From contig JAGCSE010000304.1 of the NCBI GenBank assembly GCA_017964325.1, forward strand, positions 1-30,326: a stretch of DNA of 30,326 nt, in the 5' to 3' direction. The stretch's first letter is position 1. Every line of letters starts with the position of its first letter. Shown here one piece after another: positions 14,675 through 22,346 of the stretch. A program made the position numbers and the translations under genes. Source of the DNA: Victivallales bacterium. Its GTDB lineage: Bacteria; Verrucomicrobiota; Lentisphaeria; Oligosphaerales; Oligosphaeraceae. Under the pieces are notes generated by a model that saw nothing but the letters and a program-made list of their open reading frames with translations, was not told the origin of the DNA and did not search any database.

Positions 14675-16687
14675 TTACCCTTCATATCGGTAAAGAGCAA
14701 ATGTGCGATTACGCTTGCATTCCCATAATGCCAAAATATCCCCACCAACATTAAGCTTGAGACTTGCTTTGGACGGCGCATTCGTCGCTAGCAGCGTGAC
14801 ATGGGTCTTTTTCGGCAACGGAATGCCCAATCCATAAAGCATCTTTCCAACGTAGTCATTTTCACGGAAAAGCAATAGGAAACCTGTCTTTTCACCCGTG
14901 ACAATTTGGAATCCCGTATGGGAACAACCGTCGGGCTGTTCGCCAATCGGATAAATCTCCGCGTTGAAGAAATCTTTCCGGACATCACGATAAACGGAAA
15001 CAAGTTTCTGCAACGACGCGATTTGCTTGTCCGTTAGATTGGACATTTCCATCCAGACCAGCGGATTGGCGATCATTACGGAGGCGAATTCGTATGTGAT
15101 GTCATAAAGCGCAGGCCGCAACGGATCGTCACCGTATTTTTCGTTGTTGCGGCTGTTGTTCAGCAGCTCGAACTGGAATTTGCGCGGCGGGATGAACTTA
15201 CTGAGCGCCCAGAGATTCTTCAACGTGTTGTGCGGGAAATAGTTGCACCAATCCGTGTAGCGGTTCTCCACGAAAAGCGTGCCAAATTGCTTCCACATTA
15301 CATAGCCTTGGCGATTTTGCGCCGTGCAGTCGAGATTCAACGCAATGCGGTTGTTCGATTCGCATTCGACCGCCGTGAGAAAATTCAGATAATTTGTCTC
15401 CGCCTTCTTGCTCAACAGATTGACACTGTCCAATTTAAAGCTTGAAATGCCATACATTCGATGCAGATTCAAGACGGTATCGACATCACGCCGCCAATTT
15501 GCGAATTCATGGGAGGAATCTGGCGCGAACCACAGCCCGAAGCGGATGCCATGCCTGGCGGCCTTTTTGACCAGCGGTTTCAGCCCATGCGGAAAACGCT
15601 GCGGATGGACCGCCCAGAAATCCGGATCTGCCGCATAGAATCCTTCCCAAATAGAACTTTTGCGGGCTTTTGAATTGATCGTCACGCCTTTCTGCCAACC
15701 GTCGTCGATCTGGATGATATCGACACCCAGCTTGGCTCCCGCTTCGATTTCCTTCAGCATGAATTCTTCGCAGACACGCGAGTCCTGGCTGCGGTCGCCC
15801 CATGTGTTCGACATGATGAACGGTTCCTCGAATTTTGGTGCTAGATATTGGGCGCGATAGAGTTGACGATATTCCACCAGCAGTTTGTCGGTGGTGCCGA
15901 CACCGACCGTCGTACCGTACAATTGGCACCATTCCTTCGGATCAATCTCCCCGTGAAGCCCCGCACCGACGATGTCCGCGTTGCGCGTCCCTTTGACGCG
16001 CAGGCTGTCGTCATCCTCCAGCAACTGGTACAGATGTGTCGGTGAATCTTTCACGATCAGCAACCCTCTATTTACCATATAGTTATCAAAAAGGAAGACG
16101 TTGCCGCGCGTGGAGAAGCTACATCCCGGATACAAATGCATCTTCTCTTCCGTCACGAGGCAGTCGTTCAAATCCGTGCGGTCGAAGAGCTTGAATGTCT
16201 TCAGCGTCAAATGGCGGACATTCAGCGGGACGTTGTCGATGCGGTCCAATGTGGCGGCTTCGATGACATCCTTTGCCACTGCGTTTTCATTGCCCGTGCC
16301 GCCTTTTTCCGCAACCCGTTGCGAAGAAGATGGATGCAGCCCTTTGCAACGCCGTTCGAGAACGACGAACGGCAGTTGTGGATAGACAGCAAGTTTCGTT
16401 TCGATGACACCGCCGCCCTGCCGTTCCGTCGCCGTCAGCAACAGATGCTTTGTGGAAAGACCGCCGTTGTTCGAAACGGCGCATTCAATCGCCACATCCG
16501 GCGTGACGGCAGGCGGTTCGTCGCCCCGCCATTCCTTTGCGGAAGCCTTGTCCACCGTCGCCGTGCAGACCAAGCCTTGGGCGCACCACTGGAAACGGCG
16601 CTCTATTCGTTTGTTGCCGATGACAAGTGTGTTTTCCGTCCACGACGCATAGCAATCTTTATACTTTTCCATGTCCATCTTCACCAT
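14675..16687 (-). CDS. GH36-like alpha-galactosidase family protein
   Basis: A 670-residue protein with no signal peptide, so probably cytoplasmic. The N-terminal half is a beta-sandwich like that of GH36. The catalytic barrel begins near residue 290 (SNTWGDRS), with IIQIDDGWQ (324-332), 'HGIRFGLWFAPD' (379-390), FKLD with D420 as probable nucleophile and NLD with D453 as candidate acid/base. In GH36 the acid/base lies in a C-x-x-G-G-G-R-x-D context; here it is NLDCTAQNRQ, so it is a divergent branch. Later regions 'VMIANPLVWMEMSNL' fit melibiase-type ends. Substrate is not deducible. Start: ATG at 16687 directly beside the TAAGCAT repeats; ATGs at 16678 and 16672 are alternatives and no clear ribosome site separates them. 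Confidence 0.75.
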   Translation of the reverse strand: MVKMDMEKYKDCYASWTENTLVIGNKRIERRFQWCAQGLVCTATVDKASAKEWRGDEPPAVTPDVAIECAVSNNGGLSTKHLLLTATERQGGGVIETKLAVYPQLPFVVLERRCKGLHPSSSQRVAEKGGTGNENAVAKDVIEAATLDRIDNVPLNVRHLTLKTFKLFDRTDLNDCLVTEEKMHLYPGCSFSTRGNVFLFDNYMVNRGLLIVKDSPTHLYQLLEDDDSLRVKGTRNADIVGAGLHGEIDPKEWCQLYGTTVGVGTTDKLLVEYRQLYRAQYLAPKFEEPFIMSNTWGDRSQDSRVCEEFMLKEIEAGAKLGVDIIQIDDGWQKGVTINSKARKSSIWEGFYAADPDFWAVHPQRFPHGLKPLVKKAARHGIRFGLWFAPDSSHEFANWRRDVDTVLNLHRMYGISSFKLDSVNLLSKKAETNYLNFLTAVECESNNRIALNLDCTAQNRQGYVMWKQFGTLFVENRYTDWCNYFPHNTLKNLWALSKFIPPRKFQFELLNNSRNNEKYGDDPLRPALYDITYEFASVMIANPLVWMEMSNLTDKQIASLQKLVSVYRDVRKDFFNAEIYPIGEQPDGCSHTGFQIVTGEKTGFLLLFRENDYVGKMLYGLGIPLPKKTHVTLLATNAPSKASLKLNVGGDILALWECKRNRTFALYRYEG

Positions 16688-16694
16688 AAATAAT

Positions 16695-16722
16695 TAAGCA
16701 TTAAGCACTAAGCATTAAGCAT
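16695..16722. repeat. Heptanucleotide tandem repeat (TAAGCAT/TAAGCAC), 4 units
   Basis: Units of exactly 7 bases: TAAGCAT, TAAGCAC, TAAGCAT, TAAGCAT. The array fills the gap between two minus-strand genes. The TAA stop of the 79-residue gene (complement of 16715-16717) lies inside it. Confidence 0.85.
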
Positions 16723-16954
16723 TCTTCAGGCTTTCCGTCACCATCTTTGTCAGCACGGTCTCTGGATCATCCACGATATCCGTGTCCAGCATGAATTCTG
16801 TCTGTCCCGTCTTCCGGCTGATTTGAGGCAGCACAAACTGAAGATTTTTGAAGCGCTCTTCACAGAAACTGCGGACGGTCTTGCCCGCCGCATCGCTTTG
16901 TTCACAGATACGTTCACGCGCTTCATCCTTGAAGCGGACGATCAGGCCGTACAT
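16715..16954 (-). CDS. Small protein coupled to the ClpX-like gene, function unknown
   Basis: A 79-residue soluble protein ([19 protein letters not shown]... ending SLKNA), with predicted strand-helix-strand-helix character and mixed charge. I do not recognise a family. Its ATG overlaps the end of the ClpX-like gene by 13 bases, so translation is probably coupled, with AGG 4 bases before the start. Because it is coupled to an unfoldase, an adaptor or regulator role is an attractive guess but nothing in the sequence proves it. The last two codons and the stop are formed by the TAAGCAT repeat. Confidence 0.7.
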   Translation of the reverse strand: MYGLIVRFKDEARERICEQSDAAGKTVRSFCEERFKNLQFVLPQISRKTGQTEFMLDTDIVDDPETVLTKMVTESLKNA

Positions 16955-18366
16955 TTGCCTAAACGATCCGCGAATTCATCCACCTCCACCAAATGCTGTT
17001 TTAGCGCCAGATGGCGGCAGTCTTTCATCAGCTTTGCCAACGCGGCCTTTGGATCATGCACAAATGCCTCATCCACGGAGAGTTCCATCACCCCCATGGA
17101 CGGCAGCTCGTATTTGAATTCACGGAAAAGACGTTCCAATACGGTCATCAAGCCACGCGCTCCCGTCTTCTCTTCGTATGCTTTCACGGCAATTTCATGT
17201 AAACCCGTCATATCGACATCCAAATCAATGCCGTAACCTGCGAAATCTTCATGATATTGCGTCATGACACCGTTTTCGGCCCGTGTCAGAATCTGCTCCA
17301 AATCCGACACGCTCAAATCGTCCAGCGTGACACGCACAGGAAGACGCCCCACGAATTCCGGCTCGAAACCGAAATCGACTAAATCCTTCGTCGTCACCTG
17401 CGCCAAAAGCTCCGTCGGTTTCTGGATGTCCGGACGGTCGCTTCCATGTCCGAAACCAATTTGCGCACTGCCTAAACGGCGGCCGATCTGTTCGGGCAGT
17501 TTGGCAAACGCGCCGCTGACGATGAACAGAATATGCTTTGTCCGAACGGACATTTTCGGCACGGAGCCGCTGCTCTGCAAAGACATCATCGCCTGCATCT
17601 GTCCGAGCATATCGTTCTGCCCCACGGTCTTAACCTCTGTGTCCTCCATCAGTTTCAGCAGATTGACCTGTACGCCGCGGCCGGACACGTCGCGCTGCAT
17701 TGTGCTGTCGCCCTTCCCTGCGATTTTGTCTATTTCATCGATATAGACGATGCCGTATTCGGCGAGTTCCGTGTTGCCGTCGGCGACTTTTACCAGATCG
17801 CGGACGATGTCCTCCACATCGTATCCGACATAGCCTGTTTCGGAAAACTTTGTCGCATCGGCTTTTACAAATGGAACTCCAATGAGCTTGGCGATGCATC
17901 GCATCAAATACGTCTTACCGACACCCGTAGGGCCGAGCATCATGATATTGTGTTTCGCATAATCGTGCTCCGCCAGTTCAGGCTTCTCCAGGCAGCGGCG
18001 GACATGGTTGTAATGGTCGCAAATCGCGACGGACAGCACCTTTTTCGCCTCATCCTGGCTGATGACGAAACGATCCAGATAATCCTTGATTTCCTTTGGT
18101 TTAAAGGAAAATTCACGGATTTTCTTCAACGTCTCCTCATGGGTGTCCTTTTTCGCGGCCTCTGTTTTCTTCGTCGCCTTCGCTCCCATAGTGTTGGGCG
18201 GCATGTCCATGCGCACAAACTGGCCGCCCAGCCTTTTCAAGGCATCCTCCAATAGGCTGGACAAATTGCCCATCTGCGGATCGCCGTTGTTCGACTGCTG
18301 CCCTTCTGCTTCTTTTTCTTCCTTCGACTCGTTCTCATCGAACGGCCTGCCTTTGTCTTCCGTCAT
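16942..18366 (-). CDS. clpX: ClpX-like AAA+ unfoldase without zinc-binding domain
   Basis: A 474-residue AAA+ protein. Residues 1-85 are acidic, polar and low complexity and replace the Cys4 zinc domain of normal ClpX. The motor is complete: Walker A GPTGVGKT (145-152), pore loop GYVG (178-181), Walker B IVYIDE (206-211), RDVSGRGVQ (225-233), IGFG (303-306, the ClpP-docking IGF loop) and a C-terminal '[17 protein letters not shown]' as in ClpX. ClpX unfolds proteins for the ClpP protease; retention of the IGF loop argues it still docks a ClpP. HslU is excluded because it has no IGF loop and carries an I-domain. Start: ATG at 18364-18366 with GGGAG about 8 bases upstream; a TTG five codons earlier is less likely. 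Confidence 0.85.
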   Translation of the reverse strand: MTEDKGRPFDENESKEEKEAEGQQSNNGDPQMGNLSSLLEDALKRLGGQFVRMDMPPNTMGAKATKKTEAAKKDTHEETLKKIREFSFKPKEIKDYLDRFVISQDEAKKVLSVAICDHYNHVRRCLEKPELAEHDYAKHNIMMLGPTGVGKTYLMRCIAKLIGVPFVKADATKFSETGYVGYDVEDIVRDLVKVADGNTELAEYGIVYIDEIDKIAGKGDSTMQRDVSGRGVQVNLLKLMEDTEVKTVGQNDMLGQMQAMMSLQSSGSVPKMSVRTKHILFIVSGAFAKLPEQIGRRLGSAQIGFGHGSDRPDIQKPTELLAQVTTKDLVDFGFEPEFVGRLPVRVTLDDLSVSDLEQILTRAENGVMTQYHEDFAGYGIDLDVDMTGLHEIAVKAYEEKTGARGLMTVLERLFREFKYELPSMGVMELSVDEAFVHDPKAALAKLMKDCRHLALKQHLVEVDEFADRLGKCTA

Positions 18367-18384
18367 CGCCCAAACTCCCAAAAA

Positions 18385-19080
18385 TTATTTTCCTTTCAAT
18401 CGCATATACAATTCATAGAAACGGTCTTCATATTGCTCGAACACCCCGTAATCACGCAACTTGCGGCCCAAATCCTCCGCTTTGGACAGTGTGTCGCAAT
18501 TGTCGAAATCCGTGTCAATCTCCATGCGCACGGCGACGGGTACGCCGCGTTCCAACCCAAGCAGACCGTCACGCGCCATGTCTCGTACGTTGTATGGCAT
18601 CGAACGCTTGACCAAATCGCTGATGAATCGCATGAGCGACACATCCCAGAATCGGTCAAGACCAATGATTACGCCCTGCACGGCATTCAAATCGTCCTGC
18701 GCGGCGCGAGCTAGCTGGTCGGCGACATCCGCGACCGTTCCGCCAACTATTTCCTCGCTGTACTCCTGCTTCATGAAGCACAGCCCATATTGGATGAATC
18801 GCAGATTGTCCTGGCGGCTTAACACATGGTCAAAATAATTTTGTGCATCTTCGCTGAAATTTTCCAGCATCTGCTGGCGAAAATAATGCGGCGTCACGAC
18901 AAGCGGCCGGGCGGATTTCACCACGCCGCGGCGCAGCCGCACATGGCCATCATCATTTTCCACAGCCGACACGACGTTGTACGTAACGTGCGTTTCTCCA
19001 AATGTCTCCAGCAACTTTCGCGGCATGAAGACGATTTCCGTCGTCCGCGCCGCGTACCATATTTCGTTATAGGATGGCAT
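18385..19080 (-). CDS. Unknown protein, first gene of the ClpX-like unit
   Basis: A 231-residue soluble protein without Cys-pair motifs, membrane helices or signal peptide. It begins MPSYNEIWYAARTTEIVFMP and contains a helical middle (about 70-135, 'QQMLENFSEDAQNYFDHV') and an 'AVQGVIIGLDRFWDVSLMRF' segment. I recognise no family. It ends 18 bases before the ClpX-like start and the ribosome site of the latter lies in that gap, so they form one transcript. It could be an adaptor or a substrate of the unfoldase; this is inference from position only. The upstream region holds repeated CCCTGCAT boxes. No strong Shine-Dalgarno precedes the ATG at 19080. Confidence 0.72.
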   Translation of the reverse strand: MPSYNEIWYAARTTEIVFMPRKLLETFGETHVTYNVVSAVENDDGHVRLRRGVVKSARPLVVTPHYFRQQMLENFSEDAQNYFDHVLSRQDNLRFIQYGLCFMKQEYSEEIVGGTVADVADQLARAAQDDLNAVQGVIIGLDRFWDVSLMRFISDLVKRSMPYNVRDMARDGLLGLERGVPVAVRMEIDTDFDNCDTLSKAEDLGRKLRDYGVFEQYEDRFYELYMRLKGK

Positions 19081-19129
19081 ATTCGTTCTATCCAGATATC
19101 AGGCTTTCCCAAGGCGGCGTTTTCCTGCC

Positions 19130-19178
19130 ATGCAGGGCGGCTTATTCACGACCGTCTCGAAAATTAGTCGCCCTGCAT
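19130..19178. promoter_or_regulatory. Inverted CCCTGCAT boxes in divergent promoter region
   Basis: ATGCAGGGCG (19130-19139) and CGCCCTGCAT (19169-19178) are perfect 10-base inverted arms 29 bases apart. The half site CCCTGCATTT occurs again at 19244-19253. Three copies in the 269-base divergent spacer suggest operators of a shared regulator. Confidence 0.45.
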
Positions 19179-19184
19179 TTGCCG

Positions 19185-19213
19185 TTTTGAGCTTTTAAAT
19201 TAAATTGTATAGA
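19185..19213 (+). promoter_or_regulatory. Weak candidate promoter for the pilT-like pair
   Basis: TTTTGA, 17 bases, TATAGA (19208-19213) in an AT-rich stretch between the CCCTGCAT boxes. The -35 match is poor, so this is a low-confidence call. Confidence 0.3.
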
Positions 19214-19257
19214 CAATGCGAAGGATGAATTGTTTCAATTTGCCCCTGCATTTCATT

Positions 19258-19288
19258 TTTGCAAGTTGGAGCCACTCCAATCTGCAAA
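19258..19288. promoter_or_regulatory. 14-base dyad upstream of the first pilT-like gene
   Basis: TTTGCAAGTTGGAG and CTCCAATCTGCAAA pair at 12 of 14 positions around CCA. It ends 61 bases before the ATG at 19350. No T run follows on the plus strand, so an operator or leader hairpin is more likely than a terminator. Confidence 0.45.
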
Positions 19289-19349
19289 TGTTTTGTTAAT
19301 ATACCATGTATCGCATTTCATTCCCAATCATCACCATCGCTTTCGTGTC

Positions 19350-21008
19350 ATGAACTATCAAGCCATACCCAAAGACGTCGATTGGTTCTGCCATCATCTG
19401 GTAACCGACAAACTGCTCACGAAAGAGCAGTGCATCAAGGCCATCGAAGCCATTGAAAAATCCGGACAGGCCGTCACTCTCCGACTGCTCAAACTAGTCA
19501 TCTTGCAGAACAAGCTCTGTCAGGACGCACCGAAACTGGACGTGCTTTCCACATTGTCCACTTCCGAAGCCGTCAACGGCAGACCGCCGCAAAGCATTTT
19601 GAATCCGAATCCCGTGCCTGTGCAAACACCGCCTCCAGCGGCTCCGCCACCACCCGCCGACGTTGCTCCATTGAAGACGCGCCCCCCCATGCCCTCTTCT
19701 CCAACCGTCGCTCCAACTTCTTCTGCGCCAACGCCGAAACCACCAGAAGTCAAAACACCGCCGGAGGACAAAATCGCCTGGCTCAAAGGCTGGCCCGTCC
19801 TCAACCAAGCCGAAAATATGTCACGCGAAGCCGCAAGGCAACTGCTGGACGATTTCCTCCACAAGGCCCGTGAAAACAAATGCAGCGACGTCCACATTTC
19901 CGCCGGAGCTTATCCTTTTGTCCGCCGCTACAAAGAAGTCTTCCTTGTTCCTGAACAGGAGGTCCTCTCCAGAAAGGCAGCCGAAAATCTCAACTACGCC
20001 CCGCTGACGGAAGAACAATATGCAGTTTTCGAAGAACACCGCGACCTCGACTACAGCTACAACATCAAAGAAGACGACCGCTACCGTACCAATCTCCTCC
20101 TCCATCGTCTTGGCCCCGAAGGCTCATACCGCATCATCAAAAACACCATCACCCCCATCGCCCAGCTGGGCTTCAAACAACCAGAAGTCATTGAAAAACT
20201 AACGACTTATGGACAAGGCTTGATTCTCGTCACAGGCGCGACTGGCTCCGGCAAGTCCTCCACGCTCTCCGCGCTCGCGGAATACATCAACGTACATCGT
20301 CACGACCATATCATTACCGTCGAAGACCCGATCGAAGTCGTCTATCAGCCCAAAGGCTGCAACATCACGCAGCGCGAACTGAACATCCATACGCGCTCTT
20401 TCCAGAACGCCCTCCGAGCCGCCCTCCGCGAAGACCCCGACGTCATTATCATCGGCGAAATGCGTGACTTGGAAACCATTGAAATGGCCATCCACTCCTC
20501 CGAAACCGGCCACCTCGTCATCGGAACGCTCCACACATCCTCCGCAGCCGACACCATGAACCGCCTGCTTGACGTCTTCCCGCACGGCCAGCAGGCCCAA
20601 ATCCGCGCGATGGTCGCCGAATCGCTCAAGGGTGTCATCTGCCAGCAGCTCCTTCCGAACAAAAACGGCGACGGAGTCGTACTCGCATACGAAATCATGC
20701 TCGGCACGCTCGCCGTCTCCAATCTCATCCGCGAAGGCAAGACGTTCCAGATCGAATCCACCATCCAAACCAGCAAAAACATCGGCATGATTACGATGGA
20801 ACAGAGCCATTTCGACCTGTACATGGAAGGTGCCCGCTCCTACGAACAGACAATCCCCTTCATCCGCACGCCAGATTTGAAACGGCAGATGCAGCAACGC
20901 GAAGCACAGGCCTTCGGCGGAGGTGCGCCCACCGCTGGAGGAATGCCGTCACAACCGCCACTGACCGTTGACCCTCAGCAGGGCAAGAAACGCTTCGGCT
21001 GGTTCTAA
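19350..21008 (+). CDS. PilT-type ATPase with N-terminal domain and Pro-rich linker
   Basis: A 552-residue type IV pilus ATPase. Residues 1-70 form a helical domain ('WFCHHLVTDKLLTKEQCIKA'), residues about 75-140 a Pro/Ala/Thr-rich linker, and residues about 160-520 a PilT core: Walker A GATGSGKS (296-303), Asp-box EDPIE, Walker B VIIIGEMRD and 'VSNLIREGKTFQIE', the PilT AIRNLIRE motif. Its tail is Gly/Pro-rich, ending KKRFGWF. PilT-type motors power pilus retraction at the inner membrane. Standard PilT is about 350 residues, so the N-terminal 160 residues are an addition, perhaps for localisation. The frame is open upstream to 19230, but the dyad and the lack of similarity make the ATG at 19350 more likely; no clear Shine-Dalgarno. 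It is followed by a second pilT 37 bases later. Confidence 0.85.
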   Translation: MNYQAIPKDVDWFCHHLVTDKLLTKEQCIKAIEAIEKSGQAVTLRLLKLVILQNKLCQDAPKLDVLSTLSTSEAVNGRPPQSILNPNPVPVQTPPPAAPPPPADVAPLKTRPPMPSSPTVAPTSSAPTPKPPEVKTPPEDKIAWLKGWPVLNQAENMSREAARQLLDDFLHKARENKCSDVHISAGAYPFVRRYKEVFLVPEQEVLSRKAAENLNYAPLTEEQYAVFEEHRDLDYSYNIKEDDRYRTNLLLHRLGPEGSYRIIKNTITPIAQLGFKQPEVIEKLTTYGQGLILVTGATGSGKSSTLSALAEYINVHRHDHIITVEDPIEVVYQPKGCNITQRELNIHTRSFQNALRAALREDPDVIIIGEMRDLETIEMAIHSSETGHLVIGTLHTSSAADTMNRLLDVFPHGQQAQIRAMVAESLKGVICQQLLPNKNGDGVVLAYEIMLGTLAVSNLIREGKTFQIESTIQTSKNIGMITMEQSHFDLYMEGARSYEQTIPFIRTPDLKRQMQQREAQAFGGGAPTAGGMPSQPPLTVDPQQGKKRFGWF

Positions 21009-21045
21009 TCTCTCGTTCATCGTTCAAGACAAAGGATTTACAAAT

Positions 21046-22131
21046 ATGCCAAAAATAGACGCTTTCCTCAGAACCATGATCGAAAAGGGCGGTTCGGATT
21101 TGCACCTCTGTTCCTCCATGAAGCCCAAAATCCGTGTCCATGGGCAGTTGCAGCCACTGGACGTCCCCGAAATATCCCCTGCCGAAATGAAAGACATCCT
21201 GTACGAAATCGCGGCTCCCGTCAAGAAATGGGACTGGTTCGTCAAAAACAAAGACCAGGATTTCGCGTATGAAATCGAAGGACTTGCGCGTTTCCGGGTC
21301 AATTACATGTACAACCATTTCGGCCCTGGCGCCGTCCTCCGCGTCATCCCCACGCGCATCATGACCATCGATGAAATGAAGCTGCCGGGCATCCTCCGCG
21401 AAGTCTGCAACTATCCCGCAGGACTCGTGCTTGTGACAGGCCCGACCGGCTCCGGCAAATCCACGACGCTCGCCGCCATGATGGACTACATCAACGACAC
21501 GCAGAGCAAGCACATCATCACCATCGAAGACCCGATCGAATTCGTCCATCCAAATAAGAAATCCGTCATCGTCCAACGCGAAGTCGGAGCGGACACGGAG
21601 GCTTTCGGAATCGCCCTTCGCGGCGCCATGCGAGCTGACCCAGACATCATTCTCGTCGGCGAAATGCGCGATCTTGAAACGATGAACCTCGCCTTGACCT
21701 GCGCCTCCATGGGCATGCTCGTCTTCGCGACGCTCCACACCAACAACGCGCCGAAAACCGTGGACCGCATCATCGACACCTTCCCCGCCGAGCAACAGCC
21801 GCAGATACGCGCCATGCTCGCGCAGTCGCTCACGGCCGTCATCTCCCAGCTGCTCTGCCGCACGAAAGACGGAAAAGGCCGTGTCGCCGCCCACGAAATC
21901 CTCCTGAAGCACGAAGCGCTTCCCGCGACCATTCGTGACGGTGCCATCGCCAACATCCGCTCAATCATCGAACAATCCGCCGGCCGCGGCATGAAAACCA
22001 TGGACTCCGACCTCATGCGCCTTTTCAAAAGCGGCGTCATCACAGCGACGGAAGCTTTCATGAAAGCGACGAACAAGCAGGATTTCGAACCGTTCCTGAC
22101 ATCCGAAGACATGCAGGCCATTCGCTCTTAA
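21046..22131 (+). CDS. pilT: Type IV pilus retraction ATPase PilT
   Basis: A 361-residue protein of normal PilT length. N-terminal PAS-like domain ('GGSDLHLCSSMKPKIRVHGQL'), Walker A GPTGSGKST (132-140), EDPIEF, Walker B IILVGEMRD, the His box 'FATLHTNNAPKTVDRIIDTFP', and 'IANIRSIIEQSAGRGM' in place of the PilT AIRNLIREGK motif. Together with the preceding gene it gives two retraction-type motors, as in PilT/PilU pairs. No pilB, pilC or pilin gene is in the window. The start is fixed by AAAGGA at 21031-21036. Its TAA stop is the first three bases of a heptamer repeat array. Confidence 0.9.
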   Translation: MPKIDAFLRTMIEKGGSDLHLCSSMKPKIRVHGQLQPLDVPEISPAEMKDILYEIAAPVKKWDWFVKNKDQDFAYEIEGLARFRVNYMYNHFGPGAVLRVIPTRIMTIDEMKLPGILREVCNYPAGLVLVTGPTGSGKSTTLAAMMDYINDTQSKHIITIEDPIEFVHPNKKSVIVQREVGADTEAFGIALRGAMRADPDIILVGEMRDLETMNLALTCASMGMLVFATLHTNNAPKTVDRIIDTFPAEQQPQIRAMLAQSLTAVISQLLCRTKDGKGRVAAHEILLKHEALPATIRDGAIANIRSIIEQSAGRGMKTMDSDLMRLFKSGVITATEAFMKATNKQDFEPFLTSEDMQAIRS

Positions 22132-22163
22132 TGATTAATGATTAATGAGTAATGATTAATGAG
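22129..22163. repeat. Heptanucleotide tandem repeat (TAATGAT/TAATGAG), 5 units
   Basis: Five exact 7-base units, TAATGAT, TAATGAT, TAATGAG, TAATGAT, TAATGAG. The first three bases are the stop codon of pilT. A degenerate unit TAATTTG follows. Confidence 0.9.
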
Positions 22164-22333
22164 TAATTTGAATATGTTTCCAAGTTTTAGTTTTATTAAC
22201 CACTAACCACTTATAATAATTGTGAATTGTGCATTGTGAATTGTGCATTGTGAATTGTGAATTGTGAATTGTGCATTGTGAATTGTGCATTGTGAATTGT
22301 GAATTGTGAATTGTGAATTGTGAATTGTGAATT
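22132..22333. other. Intergenic spacer made mostly of heptamer repeats
   Basis: About 200 bases between pilT and the first glycosyltransferase gene. It holds two heptamer arrays separated by about 57 bases of AT-rich DNA. An open frame on the minus strand (22156-22356) is only the translated repeat and is not a gene. Confidence 0.75.
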
Positions 22334-22346
22334 GTGAATTGTGAAT
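22221..22346. repeat. Heptanucleotide tandem repeat (TGTGAAT/TGTGCAT), 18 units
   Basis: Eighteen uninterrupted 7-base units. Fourteen are TGTGAAT; units 2, 4, 8 and 10 are TGTGCAT, and the last eight are uniform. The array ends 13 bases inside the following gene and supplies its GTG start codon and first residues. Confidence 0.95.

Noticed and set aside
22129..22346. CRISPR array
   Set aside because: The repeat unit is 7 bases with no spacers between units, and no cas gene is present.
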